Notes: generated by a model not told the origin, from the sequence alone. A DNA stretch of 64,000 bases from Salminus brasiliensis (GCF_030463535.1 NC_132891.1:7713622-7777621); one strand, 5' to 3'; shown: positions 1 through 11,471, counted from the first letter of the stretch. Numbers and translations are program-made.

Positions 1-237
1 GTGGAACTGTGTTCTCTGGAATGAAGGATCCATCCAACACTTTTGGGATGAGTTGGGGATGAGGTGGGGTGGTGATCATCCAACATCCTAACCTCACTAA
101 TGCTCTTGTCGCTGAATGCAATCAGATACTCCAAGAGACAGATACTCCAACAAAATCAGATAAACTTTAAAAAAAAATACCCTTGATTTCAGAAGAAGCA
201 GTAAAGAGCAGGTGTCCCAATGCTTTTGTCCATATAC
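1..237 (+). mobile_element. Tc1-derived MITE, copy A (cut by window start)
   Basis: This is the right part of a non-autonomous Tc1-type element that occurs seven times in the window. It ends in the TIR-like string GGTGTCCCAATGCTTTTGTC followed by CATATA. The internal text resembles, base by base, the 3' part of Tc1 transposase genes (the stretch before and after 'cctcactaatgctcttgtcg'), but all reading frames are broken. The left end lies outside the window. Confidence 0.75.
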
Positions 238-239
238 AT

Positions 240-330
240 TCCAGATGGGAATGTTTTCTAAGTGAATAGCAAAGCACCTTTGCACTCAGGATAAGAGCAT
301 CCGATGAATGTCCTAAATGTACATGTAGAT
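240..330 (+). repeat. SINE/LINE 3' tail
   Basis: The string 'ggataagagcatccgatgaa' followed by 'tgtcctaaatgtacatgtag' matches the conserved tail (ggataagagcgtctgctaaatg...aaatgtaaatgt) shared by many teleost tRNA-SINEs and L2-clade LINEs. Only the tail is recognisable. Confidence 0.5.
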
Positions 331-393
331 GTATGCAGAAGTGTAGTAGCCAGTAGTTGTAAGAGATATGTGTTTTTGTCTCCATGGCAACAG

Positions 394-498
394 CGTGCAG
401 GAGAAGGCAGTTCCAGAGCTTCTCTGAGGGACACTGGACCTTCCTCCAGTCTACCGCACCCCAACAACCTGGCCCAGCTAGACGAGGACGAACTGTGA
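394..498 (+). CDS. Candidate last coding exon of an unidentified plus-strand gene
   Basis: A reasonable splice acceptor (tgtttttgtctccatggcaacag) is followed by an open stretch rich in Ser, Pro and Gly that ends in the acidic tail LAQLDEDEL and a TGA stop at 496-498. The GC content and codon choice differ from the AT-rich surroundings. About 3.6 kb of non-coding DNA follows, ending at an AATAAA at 4127-4132, which would fit a long 3' UTR although two MITE-like elements lie inside it. I do not recognise the protein. An ORF of this length can also arise by chance, so the call is tentative; transcripts or homologues would be needed to support it. Confidence 0.25.
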   Translation, partial: RAGEGSSRASLRDTGPSSSLPHPNNLAQLDEDEL

Positions 499-2595
499 AC
501 CTTGACGTTTGACCTTGTTTGCTCCCTGGGAGCCAGCCACGGCCTGGATGCGTCCAGCCACCACCACTAGTGGACGTCACTGACGTGAATTAGCCTCATG
601 CTGTCTGTTCCTTGTTCTTCTCACACTCTGGCATGAATGACCAAGTGAAAAGTGACAATTTTTTCTGCTTTTTTTCTCAACCTTTTTTTGTTTTTGTTGT
701 TGGTTTTGTTTTTAATGGCAGTGTGTTTCGTTCAAAAGAGAAATAACCATTCCTGCACTGGGAGGTCACTGGAGTTGGAATCCTTGAGAAACCTTTATTT
801 TGTTATTGTTGTTTTTTTTTTTTTTTGTACGACTGTATGTATGTGTGTATACGAGTGTGTATGTGTGCATGGGTGCTGGAAATCGCTTTATATTGTAGAC
901 ATGCTGAGTGTTTTCCCTCAAACAATGTGCTCTAACAGAGGACTAATCATAAACGTTGAAGAGCCTGCATGAGGCTCTAGCTGGATTAGGTTCAACAAGG
1001 CCTCCTTTACAAAGACACTCTTACAGTCTCCAGCCTATTTTACAGTAACTGTCCTGCTGGCCTGCATGGATTCTTCAATGGAAAACAGACTGACAGTGCA
1101 ACTGATTTGTATATACTGTACGCTGAGGAAGTATTGGCATACTGACTGTGTGCATGAACGCAGAGACGCAGTGGCTTTGCTCTCTCTCTCTCTCTTATTC
1201 CCTCTCTATCTCTCTCTGTGTCTTCTCGCTGAATACGGAAGCGTCCAGTGCTGTGTTTCCGAATTCTCTTTGACTGTAAGGTGCTGTTTGATCTGAGCAG
1301 AAAAAGTGCAGATGCGGCGCCCCCTAGAGACACTCCACTGGCAGAGGGGGTCACTCGCTCCTCCCTGCAGCTACTGTTGGACGCGTCAGGCCGCTGACAG
1401 CTCTCAGCCTCGCTGTGGCGGGACAAAGGACACTCTGAGTGTGCTCTGGGAATAACACACTGTTCTACCTGATAAGGAGAAAAGTGCAGTTGTAATGACA
1501 GAATACAACGCAGTGAGAAGTCTTACAGTACGCCAGTCTTCATATGTAATTAACCCATCCATTTCAGCTCCTGTCTGCCTTTCCCCTCACGACCCACGCC
1601 ACCTTCCCCGCCGTTCACTGTCTAGTTTAAAAGAGAGGGAATTTGAAAAGCATATCAGGAATTTGATGAGGACTGAGAAACGGATATGGAAGGAAATCCC
1701 CCTGACTGTATTTCACTAAGTGCCAAAAAGCAATTACCAGTGCCCTTAAGATAATGCTTTGCAAACTAAAGCATCCCAGACAAGCAGATCGAAATTCAGG
1801 TGATACATTTGGTGTAACCTGGAGACCACCCTTGGTTTATGGCATTTCCAGGCAAAACAACCAGTCAGTGCAAGTTTTTTCACCAGAAAATTTAACAGGT
1901 AATTACACGAGAAGCCTCAACAACTATGTCTAATATATTTTTCTTTACTTTTTCAAATAGAAAATCTGTAGAGAAGTTCAGTCTTAGTAACTGGAGCCCT
2001 TTCTGCTTCTCATTCTCAAGTCATTCAAACACATTCAAAGATATAAAGTCTGGACTCTGGTCCAGGGTGGTCAGTCCATTGATCTCAGAACACCACAATT
2101 CGTTTTGCAAACATTTGCCATTTTTTGTCTGTTCATTGTTCATTTTTTTCAGTAAGAGCTTCTTAATCAGCTCCTCATCCTTTCAGACCCAGAGTGTTGA
2201 GTTGTCTTCTCATAGTGGACGTGTGAGAGGACAGAGTTTTCAGATCTGAAGCGAGAGTGGAGACTGACATTCTTCTGTCTCTTAACATTGAAACCTTTGG
2301 GTGCTGTTTTAATGTGTTGAAGGTTGATTAGGTTGTGTTTTTAAAAAAAACTCAGGGTTTTTCCCTCTTTTTCTCTGATGTTCCTCTTTGTTGTGCAGAG
2401 ATTTCTATCTTCTGTTTAATCTCCTCAAAGGTTTCTCCTGAAAAAATGACACACTTGTGCTTAATGTCTGTTTTGACTGGAAACGTAATACAGTAATGAA
2501 AGGGTGGCCTCTGACTCTGTACAGTACCCTATACATAACTATATATATACACACACATAATAATGTGTGCTGATCACCATCTAAAAATCATTTGA
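499..2595. other. Non-coding; possible 3' UTR or intergenic
   Basis: No supported gene. It holds T-rich tracts (700-830), a short CT repeat near 1179-1200 and ORFs without recognisable domains. If the exon at 394-498 is real this would be its 3' UTR. Confidence 0.4.
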
Positions 2596-2597
2596 TT

Positions 2598-2970
2598 AAA
2601 ATGCTAGGGTGACCATATTTAGTTTTTTTTTAAAAAGAGGACACTGGGGACACACAGGTATCCACCATAGTCAGGATGTCATGGCTAGGGGGTTGCAAGT
2701 AAGCCTCAGATGTACGTTTGAACTGAAAGGAGGTGATTGGTCATATAGGTTATTAAGGGTATTTACTGGTCTTGCTTAATGAGTAAATACTGATGTGTTA
2801 ATGTACATCAACATTAACTGAGCTGCACCCTCACGTATACACATTGCCACGGTCCTACAACTTAGGCCTACTTGAAACCCCGCCCAGCCACGACATCCTG
2901 ACTGCAGTGGAGACCTGTGTGCCCTCAGTGTCCTCTTTTTTGAAAACAAAAATGCAGTCACCCTAGCATT
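2598..2970. mobile_element. Foldback MITE with long terminal inverted repeats
   Basis: The left end starts AATGCTAGGGTGACCATA. The right end read in reverse starts AATGCTAGGGTGACTGCA. The similarity continues inward through 'aaaaagaggacactg' and 'agtcaggatgtcatggct'/'agtcaggatgtcgtggct', giving arms of more than 100 bp with small indels. The 'ctagggtgaccat...agaggacac' end is familiar from non-autonomous vertebrate DNA transposons, but I cannot place the superfamily. No transposase is inside. Confidence 0.7.
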
Positions 2971-2994
2971 CAGATCATATGTTTGAACTATATA

Positions 2995-3320
2995 TACAGT
3001 CTTATCCGAAGGTTTTTGCTCCCCTGTTCAAATAACACATTTAGTTAATTTGACTGGAAATAAATGAACAAATTCTCTACATGTTTCTGCACATTTTAGA
3101 CACAATTACTGGTTCATTTCTGAATTTAATGTGTTGGAAATAAAACAACCTATTTGTGCATGTCTTATTTATTTCATTTTTCACAACACGTTTAATTCCG
3201 CAAATAAACAGCAGTGCATTAAAATAGGCAACACTGTGCTCTCCACTGAGGAGCTGTACTTATTTACTTATTATTTACTAGTTGTTTGACCAGGGGTGCT
3301 CAAGACTGTATGTATATGTA
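2995..3320. mobile_element. Possible Tc1-type MITE
   Basis: The left end (acagtcttatccgaaggttt then ttgctcccctg) is an imperfect inverted match to the right end (ccaggggtgctcaagactgt), and both are flanked by TATATA. The interior is AT-rich and non-coding. This resembles fish Tc1-like MITEs whose ends read 'acagtcatg..aaagttt..gcacccc'. Confidence 0.45.
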
Positions 3321-6180
3321 TATAAAAGATCCATTTAAAAAGGAACCACCTTCATATCTGATGTAAGTTTTATTCACTAGTTATAAAATATTGTCCTCCA
3401 CTCAGAGACATGTTCCTGAATCCTGTCTAAAACCTAAGTGATGTGACTGTGTTTAGTCGTGGGATTACTCTTTTTTTTTATCCCTCAAGACATCACCTTG
3501 CTTATCGAATCTTTATTCCATCAGCCTCAGAAGAGGACGGACTGTACTGAAATGGAAAATGAGCAGTGAATAGCAAGCACTTTCTAATTTCGCTTTGCCA
3601 TTTGCACTGTGTAACCAGCAGAGGGCAGAAGGAGGCTTTGGCACTGCTGTAGCACCGCTGCTTTTTTCCCACTGATCCATCCAGGACCAGTTTTCCAAAA
3701 GCACTGCAGTGGCCAGACCACACTAACTTTTAGATAGAGTGACCGGAGTAGCACGTATTCCTGACACTTTATTATAAAAAAGCACCCCCCAATCAAAGCT
3801 GCAAAGCTGCACCAAAGCTTGCATATTTTAATACTGGCATGTTTACAGTGCATTTACCCCAATACTCTTCAAATAATGTCCCAATGTTCTCCTGTCCTGA
3901 TATGATATTCAAATTTGTAGAAGAGGTAATAGGACGTATAGCCCAGAGTATGAACTCTACTGAGTATTGCCTTTGCACAAGAACCTAAAGTTTTGCATGA
4001 ACTGTTGAACTGTACCCTCAAAGCAACGAGAAAACCCAAACAGCAGTGGATGAAGTAAGAGAATTAGGGAAAAGGACAGACGTAAACACGTGTCTATATG
4101 ACTGATCTCATTGTTGTATCATATTAAATAAACTGTGTCTTTTTGGAATAGAAGCAGCTTGTTTTTGTGGATTTGTTTGTTGTTTGGTAGCAGGACAACA
4201 TTTTTTTACTGTCATTTACAGAAACACAAATGAACACTGTGACACTGGTCACTGCAGACACTTTAGCTGAATCTTACTTACATAGGAACTTCATGGCATA
4301 ATTGTAAGCATTGTATGGTATTTAAAAAGCAATTCACAATTTTCTTTGGGAACAGCTTACGCTGATATTTGCGAGCTGGTGTACGTTTGTTTTATGAAGT
4401 GGATGATCTTATATTCACATAAAGGCTCTTACACTAAAATAACACACACGCATAAAACTGCTGTAAAGCTCAAAAAGCCAAACCCCACTTAAGAATACTG
4501 TCTTTTATTTTTATAATTAATTTAATTTTATTTAATATTTTGACCCATTTTTTTATATTGATTAATATAAAGTGTATAATATTTTACATCATTTACATCA
4601 TCTATGGATAAAGTTTAAAAAGTCAGTGTTAAATAAAAGAAGAAATATTCTTATTTGAGTAAGTCCACTATTAATATTTCACCTCCCTAATATAAGCAGT
4701 ATTTCTGTACTGAACTCCAGTAGAAATATGCATATTTGATATATGATGATGCTAACCAGGCCGTTTGCTAATACAGTCCATTATTTAGGAATAATGCTTA
4801 GGAGTGTTATAGCTAGGACAAACTTCTGTCACTTTAATTTTACTCATGTCAAAACAATGCCAGCTGTGTCATAAAACAAGTAGTGACACTTTGCAAATAG
4901 TTGCTTTCATGCAAAAACCTTTTTTTAACTTTTTGACAGAATTTGAACTCGGCTGTTGTTGTTTACATTGTGAATTAATTTCTTAATGGCAATAGAAAAG
5001 CCCAGAAATGACTTATAAGTAAAATTGATATATGGGGTTTCTAACAAGGCCTCTTCCTCATACATCCCATTATTTAAGAATTATCATTCATAACAGTGTT
5101 ATAAATTAGACAAATGTCACATTTTGCCGTTTTTCACTTTTTAACATTTAACACTTTGAATCTGACAATTGTTTTTTACATTATGTGCAAATTATATGAT
5201 GACTGGACCAATAGAAATGCTCTAACATGACTTGAAATGAAGTTTTAAGTTGACTTTTTGGAGACAGCATTGAAATACTACCAGAGCATGTTCATAAATA
5301 GTTAAGTAATGCCTTTAAAATACAGTATTTGCTGCTTGTGCATGTATAATGAAGTCTATATGCATTTATATAATTTGATAATATAATAATAGCCTTCACA
5401 TTTAGTGTTACCAAAAATAACAGAGCTAAAAAAACAAAATTTTCAGTTTCAAGAATGTCCTTAAATCCTGCAGAGTAACTGTGTCTGTCCAGAGCAACAG
5501 CTTTAAAGCCGGTGGGGTAAGTGGGGGAGCAGGCATTTATGCAGGCATTTGCTTCATTTGTTCCCGGAGCAGAGCCACACTGTGAGCATTGTAAAGAGCT
5601 AACGGTAGCATGTGTGTGATATACGGGACTGCTGAAAGAGGGTCTTAAGGTATTCACTTTCAGAAGGGTGCCAAATCAAAGCAACTCATGTCACTGTCGG
5701 CGGGGCCTGCCCAGCCGGGGGTCTATTCAAAGCGAGCACCCCCCGCAAAGCACCATCCTCACTCACTGTTGACCCAGTCATTACCACGGAGGAAACTGTG
5801 AGCGAGAGCAGAGGCCAGTAAAAGGCCACATGACTGTGAACTTGATGGCAGAAGGTCAGGGCACTGTCTCGCTATCTCTCTCTATCAATGGCCTTTACAG
5901 TTTACAGGAAGGTGTAAAAAGTCTTAATGCTTTTTCCACTCCTTTGCCCTTTTCAAGTGTTTCTCCGGCACCTAGCAACAATGACCACCCAACATTAGCA
6001 TCGCCAAGACTGTCCTATTAACATCTGAATCGGCCCTGTGTCCCGGCACTCGCACAGTGTTAGATGCAAAGGTAGCCATTTGCCCATATTTACACTTTAA
6101 TTAAGACGTGAGGAGTGTGCTGCGGAGTGTTGCGGCATGCCACGGCGTGAAGAACACAACGGCAGAGATCATATTTATCC
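3321..6180. other. AT-rich non-coding DNA downstream of sp5l
   Basis: No gene seen. AATAAA at 4127-4132 could end a plus-strand transcript. At 4500-4620 and 5000-5400 the sequence is simple and AT-rich. From about 5650 to 6170 the composition becomes GC-richer and contains two TCF/LEF-type motifs, listed separately. Confidence 0.5.
5675..5732. promoter_or_regulatory. Two TCF/LEF-type motifs downstream of sp5l
   Basis: ATCAAAG (5675-5681) and TTCAAAG (5726-5732) both fit the WWCAAAG core and lie 51 bp apart in a GC-richer block about 1.3 kb past the sp5l stop. Sp5-group genes are known Wnt targets in vertebrates; that this block is an enhancer is inference. Such 7-mers are common by chance. 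Confidence 0.25.
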
Positions 6181-6193
6181 AATTATTTAAGCT

Positions 6194-7023
6194 TTTATTC
6201 AGTTTTTACATGCTTTCTGAGTCTTTCATAGAACTGTATGCCATATGAACATTATGTACACTGAGCTTTTCCGAGGCCACAGTTAACACACTCAGGAAAA
6301 AGGGAATGTTTGGAGTGCAAATCACAGCTTCAAATTTAAGATGGAAGGAGAGTGAAGGGTTGCAAATATCCCGCCCAAAAAACAGAGCAAAATAAAGGTC
6401 TACAGTAGATTTCACAAACAAAATAAAAGTGACCAAAGGAAACATTTCATGTTAAGGCAACATTTTCTGTAAAAAAAAAAAAGAAAATTAAACTCATTTA
6501 ATAAATATTAGTCTATATTGTGCTTAAACACTTTTTAATGCATGTAAAATTCGATCGCTGATTGATTTGTGCAAAGATGGGTCTGAGTCACGTTACACTT
6601 GTGGTGGTGACTGAATTCAAAGGAAGAAACCCCCAACATTTCGCTCAATTTCTTCCCGCATTGTCCTGCAAGCTGGTACCAACTGTGGTGGACCTACTCA
6701 AGTCTTTCTATTGTCTTAATTTAGAGACCAGCAAAAGACCCGCTCGGAGCACGGAAGCGTGCGCACTGCTCCAGTGTTCCTCCTTTACCTCCTCCCTAGT
6801 GCAGTGGTCCTATCAACCATGCAGAACTCCACTTCCAACAATTCACCAGGCATCTCAACATCAGTCTCAGTACCTCCGCACTGTTAGCCAGCGAGAATGA
6901 ATGGGAAACTGTAGCAGGCTTTTCAATATGGCTTTGTCTCTCTTCAGTGTGACTGGAGTTGACACAACACTGTGAAACTCTTCAAAGTCTCTTTTGGAAA
7001 GACCTCCCCCCTACTCGCCCTCT
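6194..7023 (-). other. sp5l: sp5l 3' UTR with polyadenylation signal
   Basis: Downstream of the sp5l TGA the minus strand reads about 0.8 kb to AATAAA (plus-strand TTTATT at 6194-6199). This is the first canonical signal I found on that strand after the stop. No repeat is evident in it. Confidence 0.5.
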
Positions 7024-8679
7024 TCACTCTCTCTTGATGTTGCTGAGCTGCGGGTCGGCTGGAGCGGGCTGTCCGGAGCGGCCCTTCCTGCCCTGGTGGG
7101 TCTTGACGTGTTTGGACAGGTGGTCACTGCGCATGAACCTCTTGCCGCACTGCTGGCAGCCGAAGCGCTTCTCTCCGGTGTGCGTGCGCAGGTGCCGCTG
7201 CAGCTCGTCGGAGCGTGTGAAGCTCTTGCCGCAGAAGAGCCAGTTGCAGACGAAGGGTCGCTCGCCCGCATGCCAGCGCAGGTGCGCCTTCAGGTGGGAC
7301 GTCTTCTTGTACACCTTGCCGCACTCGGGAATGTGGCAGATGTGCAGTCTCTTTTTGCCAAACTCCAGGCTGCTGCCCCCCGAGGTTTGGCAGTTGGGGC
7401 ACTTGCAGCGGCGGCAGCGGCGCGTGGAGCTCAGCAGGCTCTTAGACGTTCCCTGCAGCAGGGCGGCGATCTGGGGCTGGTGGCCCAGGACCAACTGCCT
7501 GCCCAGTGAGAAGTGGTGGCCAGAGGCGGCACCGTTGCCCTGAGGCAGGCTCCACCACTGCTGGCTGTCGTCAGCAGGACCTCCGGCAAGGTGGGGAGGC
7601 CTGGCCGAATTCGACTGCAGAAAGCTAGGAAAGTTCTGACCCATTGCGTTGTGCTGGGTGTAATACTGAGCATTCCCCTGGGCCTGGGTGGACAGCATCT
7701 TGACCGGAGAGAGCTCGAAGGAGTATGTGGCAGGCGGCTCAGCAGGTGGTGTGAGGGGCAGCTCATGGTGGTGGTGATGGTGGTGGTGGTGATGGTGGTG
7801 GGAGTGTGAGCCCAGGCCCGTCTGGACGTGGCCGGGAAACTGCACCTTGGGCACGGTGAAGGCCATTTGGTGGGCGCTCAGGCCCGAGTTGGGCGCCATC
7901 TCGTTGCTCCACAGCTGAAACATGCTGGAAGCCGAGCCCACCGCACCCTCATAGGGGAACTGAGGCCCCTCGGTGCCCACGCTCCCACCCACCTGCCAAG
8001 CCTGGCTGCACGTGGTGGCCAGAAAGGATAGTGGGTTGGGGCCACTCTCTGGGGAGGAGCTGGGGGTGCGATCCTGAGGGGGACATGAGAAAATGCAATT
8101 AGTGAAAATGCCATTCACTAAACATAGTACTGCTTTAATATCTACTTCTATAACTGTAATAACTGAATATGGTAATATAGCAATAGCAATCAAAGGCACC
8201 CATTGATTCTTATTGTATTGTATTTTTTGTATTATATTCTATCAAATAAAATATTAATATATATATTTTAGAGGCTTAAGTAATGTGTTCAATCTGTAAA
8301 AATAAATAAATAACATTTATTTAGAATTTTTTTATGTCTTTAATTTTTTAGCATTCTCATAAATAATCCTGTTATTAATAACTGCACAATTAATAATAAT
8401 CACACTATGAATACTAGGTACATCATTAAAGGTTTGCCAGTCTTGTTTAACGTTCTTTATTTGGCTAGAGCTGTTTATTATTTTTATTATTTTATTTATT
8501 ATTATTAACTGTTATGCCAAGTTGGGAAACGCACGAGACGCATATAAAAGCGAATGATGACGATTGCATATTAAAAATAAATATTAAAAAGATCATAAAG
8601 TAGCGTGCAATAAAAAACAGCAAACCTGTAGGAAGTTGTGCAGGAAGTTATCCGCTCTGGTCAGCGTTAGCGCAGCCAT
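7024..8679 (-). CDS. sp5l: Sp5-like zinc-finger transcription factor
   Basis: Two coding exons: 8626-8679 (ATG at 8679-8677, 18 aa, [18 protein letters not shown]) and 7024-8073 (349 aa plus TGA). The intron is 8074-8625 with GT/AG ends in phase 0. The 367-aa nuclear protein has the N-terminal Sp box [10 protein letters not shown] (31-40), a 12-histidine run (110-121), a Buttonhead box CRRCKCPNC (238-246) and three C2H2 fingers: C264/C269/H282/H286, C294/C299/H312/H316 and C324/C327/H340/H344. Recognition stretches KTSHLKA, RSDELQR and RSDHLSK are those of Sp factors that bind GC boxes. The N-terminus with [12 protein letters not shown] after the exon junction points to the Sp5 subgroup; NFLHNFLQ favours fish sp5l over sp5a. 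Family members act downstream of Wnt in early mesoderm and tailbud patterning. The ORF upstream of exon 2 is intron read-through. Confidence 0.9.
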
Positions 8680-9014
8680 GTGCTCTCGCCTTCACCGGGT
8701 CCGCACCTGCGAAAGAGCGCGCCGGGGACGCGCAGCAGAGACGCGCAGCAGAGACGCGCACTCCGAGCCTTGAGCAGAGAGGCAAGGGAGCGCGCATGAA
8801 CGCAATAGTAATCCGGGGAACTCCTGCTCTCCTCCACTTCAGCTAGTCCTCCACTGCCTGGCTGCTCTGCTTCTGCTTCTTCCCTGTTGTTTCTTTCCTT
8901 GTTTGGGTCTCAGACTCACAGACTCACAGACTGTCTCTCCTCGCAGCACTTCTCCTTCTGCACTGCTGCCGCGAGCCTGTTGCAGTCCATCCTCACGAGC
9001 TCCCACTGCATGTT

Positions 9015-9023
9015 CCCTTTATA
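9015..9023 (-). promoter_or_regulatory. TATA box of sp5l
   Basis: The minus strand reads TATAAAGGG here, about 340 bp upstream of the sp5l ATG. A start site about 30 bp downstream would give a 5' UTR of roughly 300 nt within a GC-richer block (8640-9010). Confidence 0.55.
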
Positions 9024-9139
9024 GAGTAAAGCCTCCTCACCACGGGGTCTCTTAAGTACCAGGATTGAGGGCTGATGCTTTGGGGGGTGGGCGGTGTGAG
9101 GAAGGGTGGGGGCTACCTATACCCACCAGCTTAGCCTTT

Positions 9140-9183
9140 AGATTTCATTCTAATGAAATCTTACCAAATGCTGACCTTTGAAG
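9140..9183. promoter_or_regulatory. Palindrome and TCF/LEF-type site upstream of sp5l
   Basis: 9140-9161 is a perfect palindrome with 10-bp arms AGATTTCATT and AATGAAATCT separated by CT. CCTTTGAAG at 9175-9183 contains TTCAAAG on the minus strand, a TCF/LEF match. Both lie within 170 bp upstream of the TATA box. Palindromes of this length are rare by chance, and a dimeric factor site is possible; the factor is not identified. Confidence 0.4.
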
Positions 9184-9201
9184 CCCCCCAGTCACCCAGA
9201 C

Positions 9202-9232
9202 CCCCCCCCCCCCCACACACACACACACACAC
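9202..9232. repeat. Poly-C and (CA)n microsatellite
   Basis: A run of 13 C bases is followed by (CA)n. Confidence 0.9.
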
Positions 9233-9490
9233 CCTCAACAGCTGTTTGAGAGAAGTGTGTAATATGATAATGAGAGCTGTAAATAAAAAGTGCTGTTAAA
9301 CTCTAAACTCTGCTGTCAGAATTAGGGAAACATGCTCCTGCGTTGTTTTTGGCCATTAGCAGCGGTCAGCTCTGCTACAGAGTTCACAGTCTGGCTCAAG
9401 TTTTTTAGGGAAAGCTGAAGGCAGGTTTGATGAAGCCTCTACACTGTAAACACTGATCAATGCTCTATTGAAGAACCCTCAAAAAACCAA

Positions 9491-9865
9491 TAGTATAATA
9501 TAATATAGGATAGTATAATATAGTATAATATAGTATAGGATAGTATAATATAGTATTATATAGTATAGGATAGTATAATATAGTATAATAGAGTATAGGA
9601 TAGTATAATATTGTATAATATAGTATTATATAGTATAATATAGTATAATATAGTATTATATAGTATTATATAGTATAGGATAGTATAATATAGTATAATA
9701 TAGTATTATATAGTATAGGATAGTATAATATAGTATTATATAGTATAGGATAGTATAATATAGTATAATATAGTATTATATAGTATAGGATAGTATAGGA
9801 TAGTATAATATAGTGTAATATAGTATTATATAGTATAGGATAGTATAATATAGTATAGGATAGTA
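9491..9865. repeat. 10-bp tandem array (TAGTATAATA/TAGTATAGGA/TAGTATTATA)
   Basis: About 37 consecutive decamers in strict 10-bp register with no indel. Three variants alternate: TAGTATAATA, TAGTATAGGA and TAGTATTATA, often in AAG, ATG or AATG order, which gives a weaker 30-40 bp higher-order period. ORFs read through it on the minus strand (YYTILYY-type) are repeat artefacts. Confidence 0.95.
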
Positions 9866-11110
9866 CAGACCCATACTGCCCATACAGACCCATATTTGTT
9901 AGTGAACTACAGTGTAACATCGTAACACTAAGGAGTAACAATACTGGTCTTTGACTAGTAACACTGGCTGTACTATTTCCGTGATAACAAAAAATGAATT
10001 ATATAGAAATAAGTTAAATAAGGTTATCTGCCCCATTTCCTGCTGTATACATCAATTTCTAAAAAGGTTCTTTGAGAACTGTATACCCATCATAAAGAAA
10101 CAAATGTAACCAGTCAAGGAAACGTTTATAAATTCAAAAGGTATTTTTGAGTTTAGAGATGGTACTAGAGAGTTTACAGTTCTGCTGTCTTTACTTAAGA
10201 ACCCTTGAAGAACCATAGTGCATTTGTTAGAATAGTACAGTATAGTATAGTATAATAACCATATACTGCTATAAAGAGTTCAATAATAGCATCAAATAAT
10301 ATTTGGATCCCTTTGCTGCTTTATAGATCTTTAAATATCCAGATCCTGTAATATCCAGGTTCTTAATCATACATCCTTAGCAACAGTTTCAGAAACAGTG
10401 ACAAAGGTTACAAGCATTTTTGGTGCTGTCTAGCATTACAATGTGTGTATATATATATATATATATATAAACACATTAAAAATAAATAAACATTTCCTTG
10501 ACTGGGGAAATGGTGGATGGATATCCAGTTATTAAATTTATTTTATTATTTTTTAAAGAACCTTTTAGAAATTGATTCCAACAGCACCTCAATGGATCAG
10601 ATAACACTATTTCTAATAGCTATTTACTTTGGCATGTTTGCTAAGACTGTATGGAGGATAAACTGTATGGTAATTAGCAGATCTGTATGGCACCGCAACA
10701 GTCCCGCTAGTGATACCACAACATCTTTGTCACTCCTTTTGCATTGTAGTGATGCTGTACGATGCTACACTGTATTTGGTCAGGATGTTGGACGATCACC
10801 ACCCCACCTTAATTAACCTTGTTTGCTCTATGCCGCTATTTTCTGTAGCATTTATATTCTAGGCTGGTGCTGTATAAATCTTTAAATAGCCTAACCATAC
10901 AGATGGAGAACCATGCAGGTTCTCTGTCATACAGTCCTAGCAAAATGGTTCTAAAAATGGACTGTACAAATAAGCTAGTACCAAAAAGGTTCTTTGACTT
11001 ATATTAAACAGTGCAGTCCTTTTCAGTGCTGTACAGAACAATTTCTCCACCACATAAAAGAACCCTCTCATGTTTCTAGAACCACTGATTTTAGTAAAGA
11101 ACACTCCAAT
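9866..11110. other. Intergenic, AT-rich
   Basis: No gene seen. It contains (TA)n at about 10447-10468, a short TAGTA-repeat relic near 10235-10260 and short dispersed segments with the motif 'ggttctttga' near 10060, 10200 and 10988, a motif common throughout this window. A diverged segment near 10690-10810 may be a further transposon relic. Confidence 0.5.
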
Positions 11111-11114
11111 GGCA

Positions 11115-11471
11115 CCTTCCTGTAGAAATGTACAGCCAATAGAATAGGGCTCTTTAGAGCAGATAAACATGAACCTATTGGCACCATGTCTAATGCCAGG
11201 CGTGGGCTAGAGGGGCATAAAGCCCACCAGCACTGAGCTGTGGTGCGGTGGAACTGTGGAATGATTCTCTGGAATGACGGATGGTGCTCCATCCAGTACT
11301 CTTGGGAAAAATTGGTGATGATGTGGGTGGTGCTCATCCAACATCCTGATCTCACTACCACTCTTGTTGCTGAATGCAATCAAATCCTCACAGCAATGCT
11401 TCAAAATCTAGCAGGAAGCCTTCACAAGAAACAATGCATGAGCAGGTGTCCCAATACCTCTGTCCATATAG
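11115..11471 (+). mobile_element. Tc1-derived MITE, copy B
   Basis: It shares 'ccaatagaatagggctcttt', 'taatgccaggcgtgggctag' and 'tcactaccactcttgttgct' with the other copies. The right end is AGGTGTCCCAATACCTCTGT then CCATATAG. The left TIR is missing. The text 'atgccaggcgt..' to 'ttctctggaatgac' corresponds to the coding stretch before the first catalytic Asp of Tc1 transposases, now full of stops. Confidence 0.75.

Noticed and set aside
1926-2249. 107-aa plus ORF rich in Ser and Phe
   Set aside because: Low-complexity translation of T-rich DNA; more likely non-coding.
6959-7543. Plus ORFs of 194 and 171 aa
   Set aside because: Antisense shadows of the sp5l zinc-finger exon.
8074-8199. N-terminal extension of sp5l exon 2 ORF
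   Set aside because: It reads through the intron; a good acceptor at 8073/8074 and exon 1 at 8626-8679 give the expected family N-terminus.
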